64,000 bases of DNA from Merdibacter massiliensis (GCF_900155395.1 NZ_LT699726.1:62001-126000), one strand, 5' to 3'; positions 48,962 through 58,686 are shown, counted from the first letter of the stretch. Notes: generated by a model from the letters alone, not told the origin. Translations and numbers: made by a program.

Positions 48962-49803
48962 ACATTGCCTCCTGAGCGTTTTTGCAATCGATTTGTAATG
49001 ATGATCGATAAAACCATCAATGCCATCATCACTAAAGATAATGCACACCCAAATTCCTGATTTTGTACAACTTCTCCGATATACTGCTGCGATATGCGTA
49101 TCGGCAACAACGCGATATTATTGCTTAATAAGGCATACGCTGTTCCATAGGCTGCCAGTGAATTGGCAAACAAAACGGAAAATGTACCTAAAATACTTGG
49201 CAATAAAGATGGAATGGCAACTTTGAACCAATAATGATACCAATTGCCGCCCAACAATCCAACGGCCTCTTTCCATTCTTTTTTTAGTCCGGCAAATATC
49301 GGCAGCATCAACAAGGTAGCCAACGGAATTTGAAAATAGATATAAGTCAATAACAGACCGTTGATAGAATACAAATCAAAATCAGCCAAAAATCCAATAC
49401 CATAATTTTTACCGATCAAAGTCAAGATTCCAACATTTCCCAATAGGATCATAAAAGCAAAGGCCAATGGGACACCGGCAAAATTACTGGTAATATTTAA
49501 GATAGAAGTGAATAAATTTCTTACTTTTCCGCTTGCGTTATTTGCAGCCTTTGCAGCTAGAAAAGCAATGATGATTCCAACAAATGCAGAAAGCAATGAG
49601 ATCCAGACACTGTTGAAAATAGATTGCTGATACAAATGTGTGGTAAATATCTTAATAAAGTGATCAAATGTGAAGCCTCCGCCACCTGTTACCGTAAAAC
49701 TTTCAATTACGATATTGATCAATGGAAAAATCTCAAACAGCAATGTTATGACCATAAATGGAAGCAAAGCGATCCAATAGATTCTTTTAGTTCTCTTTAT
49801 CAT
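48958..49803 (-). CDS. ABC transporter permease (first)
   Basis: A 281-residue polytopic protein with six or so membrane segments and an EAA-type loop (EAVGLLGGNWYHYWFKVAIP). Its start overlaps the end of the phosphodiesterase-type gene by 17 bases, with GGAGG near. It is the first channel subunit of the importer. The presence of two distinct permeases fits the Pot/Phn/thiamine class. Confidence 0.9.
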   Translation of the reverse strand: MIKRTKRIYWIALLPFMVITLLFEIFPLINIVIESFTVTGGGGFTFDHFIKIFTTHLYQQSIFNSVWISLLSAFVGIIIAFLAAKAANNASGKVRNLFTSILNITSNFAGVPLAFAFMILLGNVGILTLIGKNYGIGFLADFDLYSINGLLLTYIYFQIPLATLLMLPIFAGLKKEWKEAVGLLGGNWYHYWFKVAIPSLLPSILGTFSVLFANSLAAYGTAYALLSNNIALLPIRISQQYIGEVVQNQEFGCALSLVMMALMVLSIIITNRLQKRSGGNV

Positions 49804-50614
49804 AAAATCTGACCTCCGTATCTTTCATTTGATCAGTAGGCTGCAAACACAATAATTTGCACAATAAAGGTGCAAAATCTAAAGTTGACAATACGACATC
49901 AGATTTCCCCGGGCATACCCGTTCATCAATTACATATAAGGCAGTCATGCGCTGTTCTTCGCTGTTGCCGCCGTGATTTCCTTGCAATGTCATGCCATGG
50001 TCAGCTCCTACGACCACACCATAACCCGCATTCACCCATTGCGGGATCATCGTGGATAAATAAAGATCATTTTGCAAAACAGCTTTTCCATATTCCTTGG
50101 AACCGGCTCCATACTTATGGCCGGCATCGTCAATATTCATCGGATGCAGAAATACAAAATCATATGTCTCTTGTTTCATAAATGCAGATGCTAGCGAATA
50201 CAAATGACTATCCGGGAAGCTGTCTTCATAATAGAAGAAGCCTTTTTGGATACATGAATTTTCATCTTCATGAAAGATATCCTGTCTTTTATCAAACGGT
50301 GCAGAGAGGTATAACTCACTGATCCAATAATAAGCAAATGCAGCGCATTTTCTATTTTGCTGCTGCAGAAGCTGAAATAAGTGTTTCTGCCGAGATAAAC
50401 GACAAACAGCATTGTTTGTGATCTGATGAGCATATACCGGCAGTCCGGTAAAAATCGTTTCATACATAGGACGAGAAGCGCTAGGCAATTCACCTAGCAC
50501 TTCGTATTTTGCTGCTTTTTTTTGTTCAACCAAATGTTCCAAATACCCAAGATGCTCTTTTGCATATTGACTTTGCAGACCATCTAACAAGACAAATACG
50601 ACTTTATTTTGCAT
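49787..50614 (-). CDS. Alkaline-phosphatase-superfamily phosphodiesterase or hydrolase
   Basis: A 275-residue enzyme of the nucleotide pyrophosphatase/phosphodiesterase (NPP) type. Metal ligands and nucleophile can be placed: Asp11 (LLDG), Ser47 (ASRPMYET; Thr is usual), Asp162/163 and His166 (NIDDAGHKYG), Asp205/His206 (GADHGM) and His214 (GNHGG). No signal peptide, so it works in the cytoplasm. It lies inside the ABC operon, between the binding protein and the permeases, so it probably acts on the imported compound. A phosphonate or phosphodiester is a reasonable guess. Confidence 0.8.
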   Translation of the reverse strand: MQNKVVFVLLDGLQSQYAKEHLGYLEHLVEQKKAAKYEVLGELPSASRPMYETIFTGLPVYAHQITNNAVCRLSRQKHLFQLLQQQNRKCAAFAYYWISELYLSAPFDKRQDIFHEDENSCIQKGFFYYEDSFPDSHLYSLASAFMKQETYDFVFLHPMNIDDAGHKYGAGSKEYGKAVLQNDLYLSTMIPQWVNAGYGVVVGADHGMTLQGNHGGNSEEQRMTALYVIDERVCPGKSDVVLSTLDFAPLLCKLLCLQPTDQMKDTEVRFYDKEN

Positions 50615-51704
50615 ATGCCACTACTTCTTCTTGCCAAGATGTCGACAAATCTGCAACTGCCTGATCCCATGCTTCCTGGTCCTCAATGAAACGAGCATTT
50701 TGATATTGTTCGTCCGGTAATAAATTTGCTTCCACTTCTTCTGGCAATTCTACATCATCACGAATTGGACGAGCATACCCTTTTGCCAAATTGATCTGTC
50801 CTTCATCTGACAAGATGTATTCACGAGCTAAAGCAGCTGCATATGGTCGTTTCGTATATGCATTGATGATCGTACAATAACCGCTTTGAATAGCACCATC
50901 GGAAGGTACCGTTACTTCAAAAGAAGCATTTGGATTATTCTCTTGAATTTGTGCACGATAACCAAGCGCATTGTAATCCCATAAAACAGCAACTTCGATT
51001 TCACCTTTTTCTAAACGAGCCACACTTGCATCTCCCATATCTAAACGTCCTTCTTCGGCTAATTTTTTAAAGAAATCAAGACCTGGCTGAATATTGCTTT
51101 CACTTCCGCCAAATGCAATTGCTGCACTCAATAAACCGCTTTGTGCCTGTGTTGCCACAGATACATCTCCAATTGTTACAGAATAATCTCCTTCCAGAAT
51201 ATCCTGCCAACTTGTTGGAGCATCTTTTACAAGATCTGTATTTGTGATAAACGTAATTGTTCCATAATATCCGATGATCCAGTCGCCGTCATCATCTTTT
51301 GCCCAATCCGGAATACTGTCCCAATAAGACGTCTTATAAGGCAACGTCAATCCTTGTTCTTCTGCTACTGGACCAAAAGATTGTCCCACATCTCCAATAT
51401 CTTTGGTTGCGTCACTTGCTTCATTCTTAAAAATGGCCAGTTCTTCTGCACTTGACATATCTGTATCCGTATGGGTAATTCCATACGTTTCTTCTATTTC
51501 ATTCCATGTTTCAACCCAGTTAGCCCAAGTATCCGGCATACCGACAGAATTGATTTCCCCATCTTCTTTTGCTTTGCTGACGATTTCATCCAGTGACATG
51601 GAATTCAAATCGACCGCTTCCTTGGCTCCTCCCTCAGCGCATCCACTCAGGCATCCTGCTGCCATACATGCGCAAATTCCTATCTTCCAAAATTTATTTT
51701 TCAT
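50604..51704 (-). CDS. ABC transporter solute-binding lipoprotein
   Basis: A 366-residue extracellular binding protein. The signal peptide MKNKFWKIGICACMAAGCLSG ends at a lipobox with the lipidated Cys in LSGC. The mature part is a periplasmic-binding fold of the spermidine/iron/phosphonate class (DVGQSFGP, YYGTITFITNTDLV, AVLWDYNALGYRA). It delivers substrate to the two permeases downstream. The start at 51,704 has GGAGGAG upstream. First gene of the operon; its 3' end overlaps the hydrolase start by 11 bases. Confidence 0.88.
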   Translation of the reverse strand: MKNKFWKIGICACMAAGCLSGCAEGGAKEAVDLNSMSLDEIVSKAKEDGEINSVGMPDTWANWVETWNEIEETYGITHTDTDMSSAEELAIFKNEASDATKDIGDVGQSFGPVAEEQGLTLPYKTSYWDSIPDWAKDDDGDWIIGYYGTITFITNTDLVKDAPTSWQDILEGDYSVTIGDVSVATQAQSGLLSAAIAFGGSESNIQPGLDFFKKLAEEGRLDMGDASVARLEKGEIEVAVLWDYNALGYRAQIQENNPNASFEVTVPSDGAIQSGYCTIINAYTKRPYAAALAREYILSDEGQINLAKGYARPIRDDVELPEEVEANLLPDEQYQNARFIEDQEAWDQAVADLSTSWQEEVVAYAK

Positions 51705-51835
51705 TTCATATCTCCTCCTGGGCAAAATTATACAACTGGAAGATGAATTCAAAATAATGGTCCTGTTAAATGATTTTTATATTTTTCTAGCAAAATGTAA
51801 ATTTTTTGTACACAAAATATCCTATACATAAAATA

Positions 51836-51851
51836 TAACCGAATCAGGTTA
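51836..51851. promoter_or_regulatory. Palindrome upstream of the ABC operon
   Basis: TAACC-GAATCA-GGTTA lies 130 bases upstream of the binding-protein start and overlaps a weak -35 (TTTAAC) on the minus strand. It is a possible operator. No regulator is encoded nearby. Confidence 0.3.
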
Positions 51852-51890
51852 AACTTTTTTCATACTGTTAACTATTCCTGTCTCTGAGCA

Positions 51891-51925
51891 AAATAAAACA
51901 CCCTTGCAAGTATATCCTGCAAGGG
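51891..51925 (-). terminator. Terminator of the hsp20 gene
   Basis: Perfect 8-bp stem CCCTTGCA/TGCAAGGG, loop of 9, then a T-rich tail on the minus strand, 22 bases after the stop at 51,947. Confidence 0.8.
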
Positions 51926-51946
51926 CATTCTCGATTTTAAATCTAG

Positions 51947-52366
51947 TTATTCAATAGCAATTGTCTTCTTTTCAGGCAGCTTGTTCACTTCTTTAGGGAA
52001 TGTGATCTTTAATTCTCCATTCTCATAACTTGCCTTGATATCTTCTTCGCTTACTTTCTCTCCTACATAAAAGCTTCGCGAGAAACTTCCGCTGTATCTC
52101 TCTTGGCGGATCAGATTGCCTTTTTCATCCTTATCCTCCGTATTCGTGTTCCTTGATGCGCTCACCGTCAGATATCCGTCATTCAATTCCAGATGTATAT
52201 CTTCTTTCTTGCATCCAGGCAGTTCCATATCTAATAGATAATTACCATCCTTCTCCGTGATATCTGTCTTCATTGCCATATCATTTCGTGATGTGAAGAT
52301 CGGTGATGTAAACATATCATCAAATACTGTATCAAATAAATCATTTGTTCTTGGGAAGAATTTCAT
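51947..52366 (-). CDS. Hsp20 small heat-shock chaperone
   Basis: A 139-residue alpha-crystallin-type chaperone that holds unfolding proteins. The alpha-crystallin domain runs from MKTDITEKDGNYLLDMELPG to GELKITFPKE. The start at 52,366 (MKFFPRTND) has GGAGG eight bases upstream; earlier in-frame ATGs at 52,417 and 52,372 are less well placed. It is monocistronic and controlled by a CIRCE element, so by HrcA. Confidence 0.92.
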   Translation of the reverse strand: MKFFPRTNDLFDTVFDDMFTSPIFTSRNDMAMKTDITEKDGNYLLDMELPGCKKEDIHLELNDGYLTVSASRNTNTEDKDEKGNLIRQERYSGSFSRSFYVGEKVSEEDIKASYENGELKITFPKEVNKLPEKKTIAIE

Positions 52367-52455
52367 ATCCATCGCCTCCAGTTGTTTTCTCATCCAATGC
52401 TTTTTTTGCATCTGCATGAAATCTTTCCATCGGGCCTTCCCCGATTACACTTATC

Positions 52456-52497
52456 ATTATAGTCAAACTTTTAGCACTGTAAAGTGTTGAGTGCTAA
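52456..52497 (-). promoter_or_regulatory. CIRCE operator and promoter of hsp20
   Basis: TTAGCACTC-N9-CAGTGCTAA on the minus strand (52,471-52,497) matches the HrcA-binding CIRCE consensus with one mismatch. It overlaps -35 TTTACA (52,478-52,483); -10 TATAAT (52,456-52,461) is 16 bases on. Confidence 0.92.
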
Positions 52498-52546
52498 AAG
52501 TGGACATTCTCCCCTTTTCTGTCTATTTCTTTCATTTATTACAAAA

Positions 52547-52579
52547 AGATACTGCTTTATCATTTCAAAAGCAGTATCT
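52547..52579 (-). terminator. Terminator of the RDD-PHP gene
   Basis: Perfect 12-bp stem AGATACTGCTTT and complement, loop of 9, ending with five T on the minus strand, five bases past the stop. Strong. Confidence 0.92.
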
Positions 52580-52583
52580 GCAA

Positions 52584-54101
52584 TTACATATCTATATTGC
52601 CAGGAGAAGCCGTCGTTAAGATTTCTACCAAAGAAAGTGCCTGCTTTGGACAATTTGTCACACCCATATATCGGTTTGGATGTGATGGACCATGGAAGTC
52701 ACTGCCAGCACTGATCAACAGCTTATGTTCTTTTGCCAATTTCAGCAAATGTGTCATGGTCTCTTTCTTTATCATCGGCGAGAACACTTCAATACCATCA
52801 AAGTTCTCAGCCAGCACTTGTTCTAAGAATGAATGTTCCAGTTGATCGCAGCCCCAGCTGGACAAGACGGCGATTCCATCCGCAAGATGGATGATTTCCA
52901 AAACATCGCGCAACGAAGGATAGGACGATTCTACATAACATGGTCCTCCTTCTCCAAAGATATCACGTGCAAATCGTTTGATAGCACGTTCATCGCTTGC
53001 TGAACTTTCTAAATAACGTTGGATCAATGGAAATTGGCGATACACTTCATTTTCAAATACAATTTTTGCAATCTGTTTTCCGCTTACATTTTGAAAACGT
53101 GTTTTTTCTAATAAACGTTCCATATCCACGCTGATTCCCGCGTATTCTTCCAATCTTTTTCCTCTTTCGATGCTTGCTGCTTTTTCACGTTTGAGCGATT
53201 CACTCTCAATAGCATCAAATAATTCATTTCGCTCATCGATGTAATAGCCCAGCACACGTAGGCGGCGTCCACGGAAAGAGCAATCAATTTCGATACCAGG
53301 AATATACTCTATACCATACAATACGCTCAAACGTTTTGCCTGTGTATTGGCTCGTACGCAATTATGGTCGGTAATGGAAATGACCTTACAGCCAATTTCT
53401 TTTGCTCTGATGAATAAATCTTCCACGCTGTAATAACCATCATCGCTGAAATTAGAATGGATATGCAGATCGATCGGTGAAATTTCTAGATCTTTTCTTA
53501 CATCTTGTTCAAAACGGATATTCATTTGCGGTTCGTAAATCAAACAAGTTCCTAAGATCCAGTCCGCTATCGTACGTTGACCGGGACTTAAAACGGTAAC
53601 GATACTATTCACGATCCAAAACCCGATCATTCCAAGCATATTGAAAAAATAACCTAAGATACAAACAGGAAGTCCAACTTCAATGATTTCTCTCAATAAT
53701 AAGATTGCCGGCGACGCTTCTTTCTTATTTTTGCGCACAACTTTCAATCCGGTCAAAAAACGTCCGAAACTCAAACCATGTGAACGCAAAGACAACCATC
53801 CTGTCAAACCGAAACTGGTAGCCAACAATAAAAGCAAAGTGATCCAATACATTGGAGTTAATAAAAGAACTGGTAAGATACCACAAATAATCAGAATAAA
53901 AACAAGTACCCATAATAAAGCTGGTGTTAATGCCAAACAAAGATCTACCATATAAGCATAGCCGTGATCCTCAATTGCACTTCTTTCTTTTGTCAAAGGA
54001 CGTGCACGACGAAATCCTTGTTGCTTATACAACTCAGATCGTTTTGCGATATATGCTTTTGCTCGTTGTACTGCACTATATTTTTGATTTTTCTTGCTCA
54101 A
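52584..54101 (-). CDS. RDD-domain membrane protein fused to a PHP phosphoesterase
   Basis: A 505-residue protein joining two parts. Residues 45-190 are an RDD-type membrane domain with about three or four segments. Residues 208-500 form a PHP domain with DLHIHSN (His213, His215), Asp220/221 and TDHN (Asp245, His246), then GIEIDC and a late GSDFHG metal ligand. The PHP part resembles the nuclease/phosphatase group of YciV (RNase AM). This fusion is unusual: the active site would be tethered to the cytoplasmic side of the membrane. Single gene with terminator. The start lacks a strong ribosome-binding site. Confidence 0.85.
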   Translation of the reverse strand: MSKKNQKYSAVQRAKAYIAKRSELYKQQGFRRARPLTKERSAIEDHGYAYMVDLCLALTPALLWVLVFILIICGILPVLLLTPMYWITLLLLLATSFGLTGWLSLRSHGLSFGRFLTGLKVVRKNKKEASPAILLLREIIEVGLPVCILGYFFNMLGMIGFWIVNSIVTVLSPGQRTIADWILGTCLIYEPQMNIRFEQDVRKDLEISPIDLHIHSNFSDDGYYSVEDLFIRAKEIGCKVISITDHNCVRANTQAKRLSVLYGIEYIPGIEIDCSFRGRRLRVLGYYIDERNELFDAIESESLKREKAASIERGKRLEEYAGISVDMERLLEKTRFQNVSGKQIAKIVFENEVYRQFPLIQRYLESSASDERAIKRFARDIFGEGGPCYVESSYPSLRDVLEIIHLADGIAVLSSWGCDQLEHSFLEQVLAENFDGIEVFSPMIKKETMTHLLKLAKEHKLLISAGSDFHGPSHPNRYMGVTNCPKQALSLVEILTTASPGNIDM

Positions 54102-54187
54102 TGTAAATCAACTCCAATCATATAGCTGCTTTTATGTTTCATTATACAATGTAACCAGAATTATGCCAATCTTCTTCATTCAATCGA

Positions 54188-55864
54188 TTAGAATAATCCG
54201 ACAATATGCCCATTCTCATCAATATCCATATTTAATGCCGCAGGTTTTTTTGGCAGACCCGGCATCGTTAATACCTTTCCTGTCAAAGCAACGATGAAAC
54301 CGGCACCTAAAGAAGGTCGGAACTCACGTACTGTGATCTTAAAGTCTTTTGGTGCTCCATATAATTTATCTTGATCGCTTAATGAAGTAGGCGTTTTTGC
54401 CATACAAACCGGCATCCCATCCCATCCGTTTTTCTTAATGTTTGCCAACTGCTCCATTGCTTCAGATGTATATTCAACACCAACAGCTCCATAACAAGTT
54501 TTCGCAATTGTTTCAATTTTCTGCTCAATCGATTCATTTACATCATATAGAGGACGATACTGATTCTCTTTTTCGCACAAATCTACTACGATTTTAGCAA
54601 GATCCAGTCCGCCTTCGCCGCCTTTCGCCCATACTTGCGATAAAGCCATTGGATGACCATGTTCTTTGCACCAGTTTTCTAAAGCATCCACTTCTGCTTG
54701 TGTATCCGTTGCAAATTCGTTGATGGCAATCACATAAGGAAGTCCGAATGCCTGAATAGTTTCGATATGTTTTGCTAAATTGGCACAACCTTCTAACATT
54801 GCACTTATATTTTCTTCTTTCAGCTCTTCAAAAGGAACGTTTCCATGTTGTTTCAATGCACGGATCGTCGCAACAATCACAACTGCATTTGGATGCAGAT
54901 CAGCAAATCGGCATTTGATATCCAAGAACTTTTCAGCACCTAGATCGGCACCGAATCCTGCCTCTGTCACAGTATAATCTGCTAATTTTAAGCACATTTT
55001 TGTTGCTAAAACAGAATTGCATCCGTGTGCGATATTCGCAAAAGGTCCACCATGCATGATGACCGGACTATGTTCCAAAGTCTGGATCAAATTCGGTTTG
55101 ATCGCATCTTTCATGATCATGGCAAGTGCACCTTCAATATGCAGATCACGCACATAGATCGGTTCCCCTTTTGTATTATAAGCAATCAGCATCTTCGCAA
55201 AGCGTTGTTTTAGATCTTCGATAGATGTAGCCAGACAAAGAACTGCCATTACTTCAGATGCTACTGTAATATTAAATCCGTCTTTTCTTTCAACACCATT
55301 TGCTTTAGGACCTAATCCGATCTCAATTTGACGCAAAGCGCGGTCATTCATATCTAAACAGCGTTTCCAAGTAACATTGTCGACATCGATATCCAATTCA
55401 TTTCCTTGGTGAATATGATTATCTAAGCAAGCAGAAATAAGGTTGTTTGCCGTAGTAATTGCATGCATATCCCCCGTAAAATGCAAATTGATATCTTCCA
55501 TTGGTACAACCTGTGCATATCCTCCGCCAGCTGCACCGCCTTTTAAACCAAATACCGGACCTAAGCTTGGTTCACGTAATGCGATCATCGCATTTTTTCC
55601 CAAACGGCGAAGCGCATCGCCTAGTCCCACTGTCGTTGTTGATTTTCCTTCTCCGGCTTTTGTTGGATTGATTGCTGTAACCAAGATCAATTTCCCATCT
55701 TTTTTATCTGCATTTCTTCGCAATACATTTAAATCGATCTTTGCCTTGTATTTTCCATAATGTTCCAGATCATCACTGGTCAATCCGACCTTTTCCCCAA
55801 TTTTATCAATATCTTCCATTACGCATTCCTGTGCAATCTCTAAATCTGTTTTGAACATACGCAT
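54188..55864 (-). CDS. fhs: Formate-tetrahydrofolate ligase
   Basis: A 558-residue enzyme making 10-formyl-THF from formate, ATP and tetrahydrofolate, feeding purine and fMet synthesis. The P-loop-like [15 protein letters not shown] is near residues 66-80, and the remainder ([19 protein letters not shown] and later [10 protein letters not shown]) matches the family. Length is normal. AAGGAG upstream of the ATG; another ATG two codons on. It lies next to purD, which uses the same one-carbon chemistry in the pathway. Confidence 0.97.
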   Translation of the reverse strand: MRMFKTDLEIAQECVMEDIDKIGEKVGLTSDDLEHYGKYKAKIDLNVLRRNADKKDGKLILVTAINPTKAGEGKSTTTVGLGDALRRLGKNAMIALREPSLGPVFGLKGGAAGGGYAQVVPMEDINLHFTGDMHAITTANNLISACLDNHIHQGNELDIDVDNVTWKRCLDMNDRALRQIEIGLGPKANGVERKDGFNITVASEVMAVLCLATSIEDLKQRFAKMLIAYNTKGEPIYVRDLHIEGALAMIMKDAIKPNLIQTLEHSPVIMHGGPFANIAHGCNSVLATKMCLKLADYTVTEAGFGADLGAEKFLDIKCRFADLHPNAVVIVATIRALKQHGNVPFEELKEENISAMLEGCANLAKHIETIQAFGLPYVIAINEFATDTQAEVDALENWCKEHGHPMALSQVWAKGGEGGLDLAKIVVDLCEKENQYRPLYDVNESIEQKIETIAKTCYGAVGVEYTSEAMEQLANIKKNGWDGMPVCMAKTPTSLSDQDKLYGAPKDFKITVREFRPSLGAGFIVALTGKVLTMPGLPKKPAALNMDIDENGHIVGLF

Positions 55865-55942
55865 ATCCTCTCCTTCTATATTTCCCTAATCATATCTAGT
55901 AAATCATATTATTGTTCCTATTTCTGTCGATATATGGCCATT

Positions 55943-57181
55943 TTATGCATTCATATCTTTCTTTCCAATATCATTACGATAGAATAGACAATCACAATTA
56001 ATTTTCTTTACTTCCGCATATGTCTTTGCGTATGCTTCTTCCAATGTCTTGCCTTCACCTACAACGATCAACACACGGCCGCCGTCTGTTACTAAATGGC
56101 CGTCCTTCCATGCAGTCCCCATATGGTAAATCTGTGCATTCACTTGATCAATCCCTTCGATACATGCACCTTTTGTACTGCTGGCTGGATATCCGCCGGA
56201 CGCCAGTACGACACCTAACGTGACATCTTTGCTCCATGTAAGTGTGCATTCTTTTTGATCCATGACATCCAATATGACTTGTACAAAATCGCTCTGTAAC
56301 CGCGGAAGGATCACTTCTGCCTCCGGATCTCCAAAACGAGCATTGAATTCGATTGTCTTGACACCATCTGTTGTCAACATCAATCCTCCATACAAAAAGC
56401 CGGTAAATGGTACACCTTCTTTTACCATAGCACTTGCCATTGGACGCATGATCGAATGCATCGTTTCTTCAATGATAGCCGGTGTAATGCGACGAACCGG
56501 AGAATATACGCCCATGCCTCCTGTATTAGGTCCCTTATCGCCATCATATGCGCATTTATGATCCTGAGCAATCTCCATTGGAATGACCGTTTCACCGCAT
56601 ACAAAACAAATCAGTGAAAATTCAAATCCGCGAAGACATTCCTCAATCACTACTTTTCCTCCTTCTTGAGCAAAAGCAATGTCCAATGCAGAAATGGCTT
56701 CCTCCACAGTTTCTGCAACCGTAACGCCTTTTCCTGCTTTTAATCCATCTTCTTTTACAACAATTGGTGCCCCTTTTTCTTTCACATAAGCAATTGCTGA
56801 CTCTTTTTCTGTAAAGCTTTGATAAGCAGCTGTTGGAATACCATATTTCATCATGATCTTTTTAGCAAATTCCTTGCTGGATTCTACTTGTGCAGCTGCT
56901 TTTGTTGGACCAAATATTTTTAAACCTTCTTTTTCGAAAGCATCTACGATTCCTAAAGCCAATGTGTGTTCCGGGCCAACGATCGTTAGATCGATCTTTT
57001 GCTGTTTTGCAAACGCAAGCAGCCCTTCCACATCACTATCACCTATATCCACATTCTCCGCTATTTCTGCCATTCCCGGGTTTCCAGGAGCGGCATAAAG
57101 TTTCTCTACCAGCGAACTCTTGCTTACCGCATGAGCGATCGCATGCTCACGCCCGCCTTTACCGATTACCAATACTTTCAT
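55943..57181 (-). CDS. purD: Phosphoribosylamine-glycine ligase
   Basis: A 412-residue ATP-grasp enzyme, the second step of purine synthesis. N-terminal MKVLVIGKGGREHAIAHAVS, central VVKEDGLKAGKGVTVAET (ATP-grasp lid), and EFNARFGDPEAEVILPRL near the metal site. No other pur genes are in the window, so it is separate from the main pur cluster. A possible AGGTGAC site precedes the ATG. The 79-bp gap to fhs on the same strand permits co-transcription. Confidence 0.96.
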   Translation of the reverse strand: MKVLVIGKGGREHAIAHAVSKSSLVEKLYAAPGNPGMAEIAENVDIGDSDVEGLLAFAKQQKIDLTIVGPEHTLALGIVDAFEKEGLKIFGPTKAAAQVESSKEFAKKIMMKYGIPTAAYQSFTEKESAIAYVKEKGAPIVVKEDGLKAGKGVTVAETVEEAISALDIAFAQEGGKVVIEECLRGFEFSLICFVCGETVIPMEIAQDHKCAYDGDKGPNTGGMGVYSPVRRITPAIIEETMHSIMRPMASAMVKEGVPFTGFLYGGLMLTTDGVKTIEFNARFGDPEAEVILPRLQSDFVQVILDVMDQKECTLTWSKDVTLGVVLASGGYPASSTKGACIEGIDQVNAQIYHMGTAWKDGHLVTDGGRVLIVVGEGKTLEEAYAKTYAEVKKINCDCLFYRNDIGKKDMNA

Positions 57182-57300
57182 CTTGTCACCTCTTACACTC
57201 TTTCTCTCCTCCTTATTTTACTTTATTTTTCTATGCTTTACAATCTGAGTAAAGCAGGAAACATGATTTCCTGTCGATCAAAATTTTATTTTTTCATCAT

Positions 57301-57330
57301 AAAAAAACACAGCCGAGGCTGTGCTTTTTT
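57301..57330. terminator. Bidirectional terminator between darA and purD
   Basis: Stem CACAGC/GCTGTG flanked by seven A on one side and six T on the other, so it works in both directions. It ends the darA transcript on the minus strand. Confidence 0.88.
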
Positions 57331-57652
57331 ATAATTTTACAAACTGTTCTACATCTACAACAAAGATCGTAGCGCCCCCTACCTGTACTTCAACAGGGAA
57401 AGAAGCATAACGGCCAATATCATAAGAAGCTGTGCTTGGAACAACTTCAGTTCGACGACGACTATATTCTCCAATTACTTCGATTGCTCGTTCCACTAAA
57501 TCATCTTCAGTACCAATGATCAGTGTTGTGTTTCCTGCACGAAGGAAACCACCTGTCGTAGCTAAACGAGTAACTTGATAATTTTCTTTCGTCAATGCAC
57601 TAGAAACAGCTGGGCTGTCATCATTTGACATGATGGCTAAAATTAATTTCAT
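57329..57652 (-). CDS. darA: Cyclic-di-AMP receptor DarA (PstA-type PII-like)
   Basis: A 107-residue PII-like protein that binds c-di-AMP. The sequence MKLILAIMSNDDSPAVSSAL, then TRLATTGGFLRAGNTTLIIG (with the phosphate-binding GG.L..GN), fits the family closely, as does its length. It is monocistronic, divergent from the patatin gene, and ends at a bidirectional terminator. The regulated partner is unknown in most species. Confidence 0.93.
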   Translation of the reverse strand: MKLILAIMSNDDSPAVSSALTKENYQVTRLATTGGFLRAGNTTLIIGTEDDLVERAIEVIGEYSRRRTEVVPSTASYDIGRYASFPVEVQVGGATIFVVDVEQFVKL

Positions 57653-57753
57653 ATTATCACTCCAATCAGTTCTCTTTAAAGTTATTTTAGCACTCTCATT
57701 TCACGTTTACAATCGAATTATGTTTTTCACAAGATTTCTCTTTTTTTCACTTC

Positions 57754-57781
57754 GTTTACATCAAAGAGATTATGCTATAAT
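57754..57781 (+). promoter_or_regulatory. Promoter of the patatin-ThrE genes
   Basis: GTTTAC (57,754-57,759) and TATAAT (57,776-57,781), 16 bases apart, with an extended -10 TGC. It lies 26 bases before the patatin ATG. Confidence 0.7.
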
Positions 57782-57807
57782 ATACACGCTCACGGAGGTG
57801 ATCATTT

Positions 57808-58665
57808 ATGAAAACTGGTTTAGTATTAGAAGGCGGCGGTATGCGAGGTGCCTACACCTGCGGCGTATTAGATGCTTTCTTAGATAATGATATTGAAGTA
57901 AACGGCGTGATCGGTGTATCTGCCGGCGCATGTCATGCCTGCAGTTATGTTTCAAAGCAAAGGGGCCGTGCTTTCCGCATCACAGAGACTTTTCAACATG
58001 ATAAACGCTATATGAGCATACGATCTTTGCTCACAAGCGGAGATCTTTTCAACGCAAAATTTACTTATCATACTATACCGGAACAATTAGATCTTTATGA
58101 TTTTAAAACATTTAATGAAACGAAGACAAAACTATATGCTGTCTGTACAAATATCGAAACGGGAGAACCTGCATACTTTCGTATCATCAATATGAAACAG
58201 GATGTAGAATACGTACGAGCAAGCGCCTCTTTACCGCTTGTCAGCAGGATCGTTCAATTAGATGGTCAAAAACTATTAGATGGAGGAATCAGTGACAGTA
58301 TTCCTCTTCAGAAGTTTCAATCGATGGGATACACAAAAAACATTGTTGTCTTGACTCAATGCAAAGAATATCGAAAGAAAAAAGATTCTTCTTTACCTTT
58401 GATTCGTGCATGTTATCGTCATTATCCAAATTTGATCAAAAAAATGGAAGATCGCCATCTTCGTTATAATGCTACATTGGATTACTTGGAGAAACAAGAA
58501 AAAGAAGGGAATATCCTGATCATCCGGCCAAAAGAAAATGTTACAATTTCCCGTTTAGAAAAAGATGTTCATAAATTAAAAGGATTGTATGATCAAGGAT
58601 ATGCGGATGCCTGTGAAAGAATAGAAGAAATTCGCAGATTCTTAACTGAAACAAATCATTCATAA
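57808..58665 (+). CDS. Patatin-like phospholipase/acylhydrolase
   Basis: A 285-residue lipid acyl hydrolase with the nucleophile elbow GVSAG (Ser40), the GGGMRG oxyanion-hole motif near the start (EGGGMRGAYTCG) and the catalytic Asp in DGGISDSIP. The usual length for cytoplasmic bacterial patatins such as RssA/YjjU. Good GGAGGTG ribosome-binding site. Co-directional with the ThrE genes 21 bases downstream. Its lipid substrate is unknown. Confidence 0.9.
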   Translation: MKTGLVLEGGGMRGAYTCGVLDAFLDNDIEVNGVIGVSAGACHACSYVSKQRGRAFRITETFQHDKRYMSIRSLLTSGDLFNAKFTYHTIPEQLDLYDFKTFNETKTKLYAVCTNIETGEPAYFRIINMKQDVEYVRASASLPLVSRIVQLDGQKLLDGGISDSIPLQKFQSMGYTKNIVVLTQCKEYRKKKDSSLPLIRACYRHYPNLIKKMEDRHLRYNATLDYLEKQEKEGNILIIRPKENVTISRLEKDVHKLKGLYDQGYADACERIEEIRRFLTETNHS

Positions 58666-58686
58666 ATGAAATAAAGGAGAAAGAGC

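Noticed and set aside
57329-58665. darA (c-di-AMP receptor) beside a patatin gene as a possible CBASS-like defence pair
   Set aside because: The genes are divergent, no nucleotide cyclase or other CBASS gene is near, and DarA is a housekeeping receptor in many Bacillota. The patatin groups with the ThrE genes instead.
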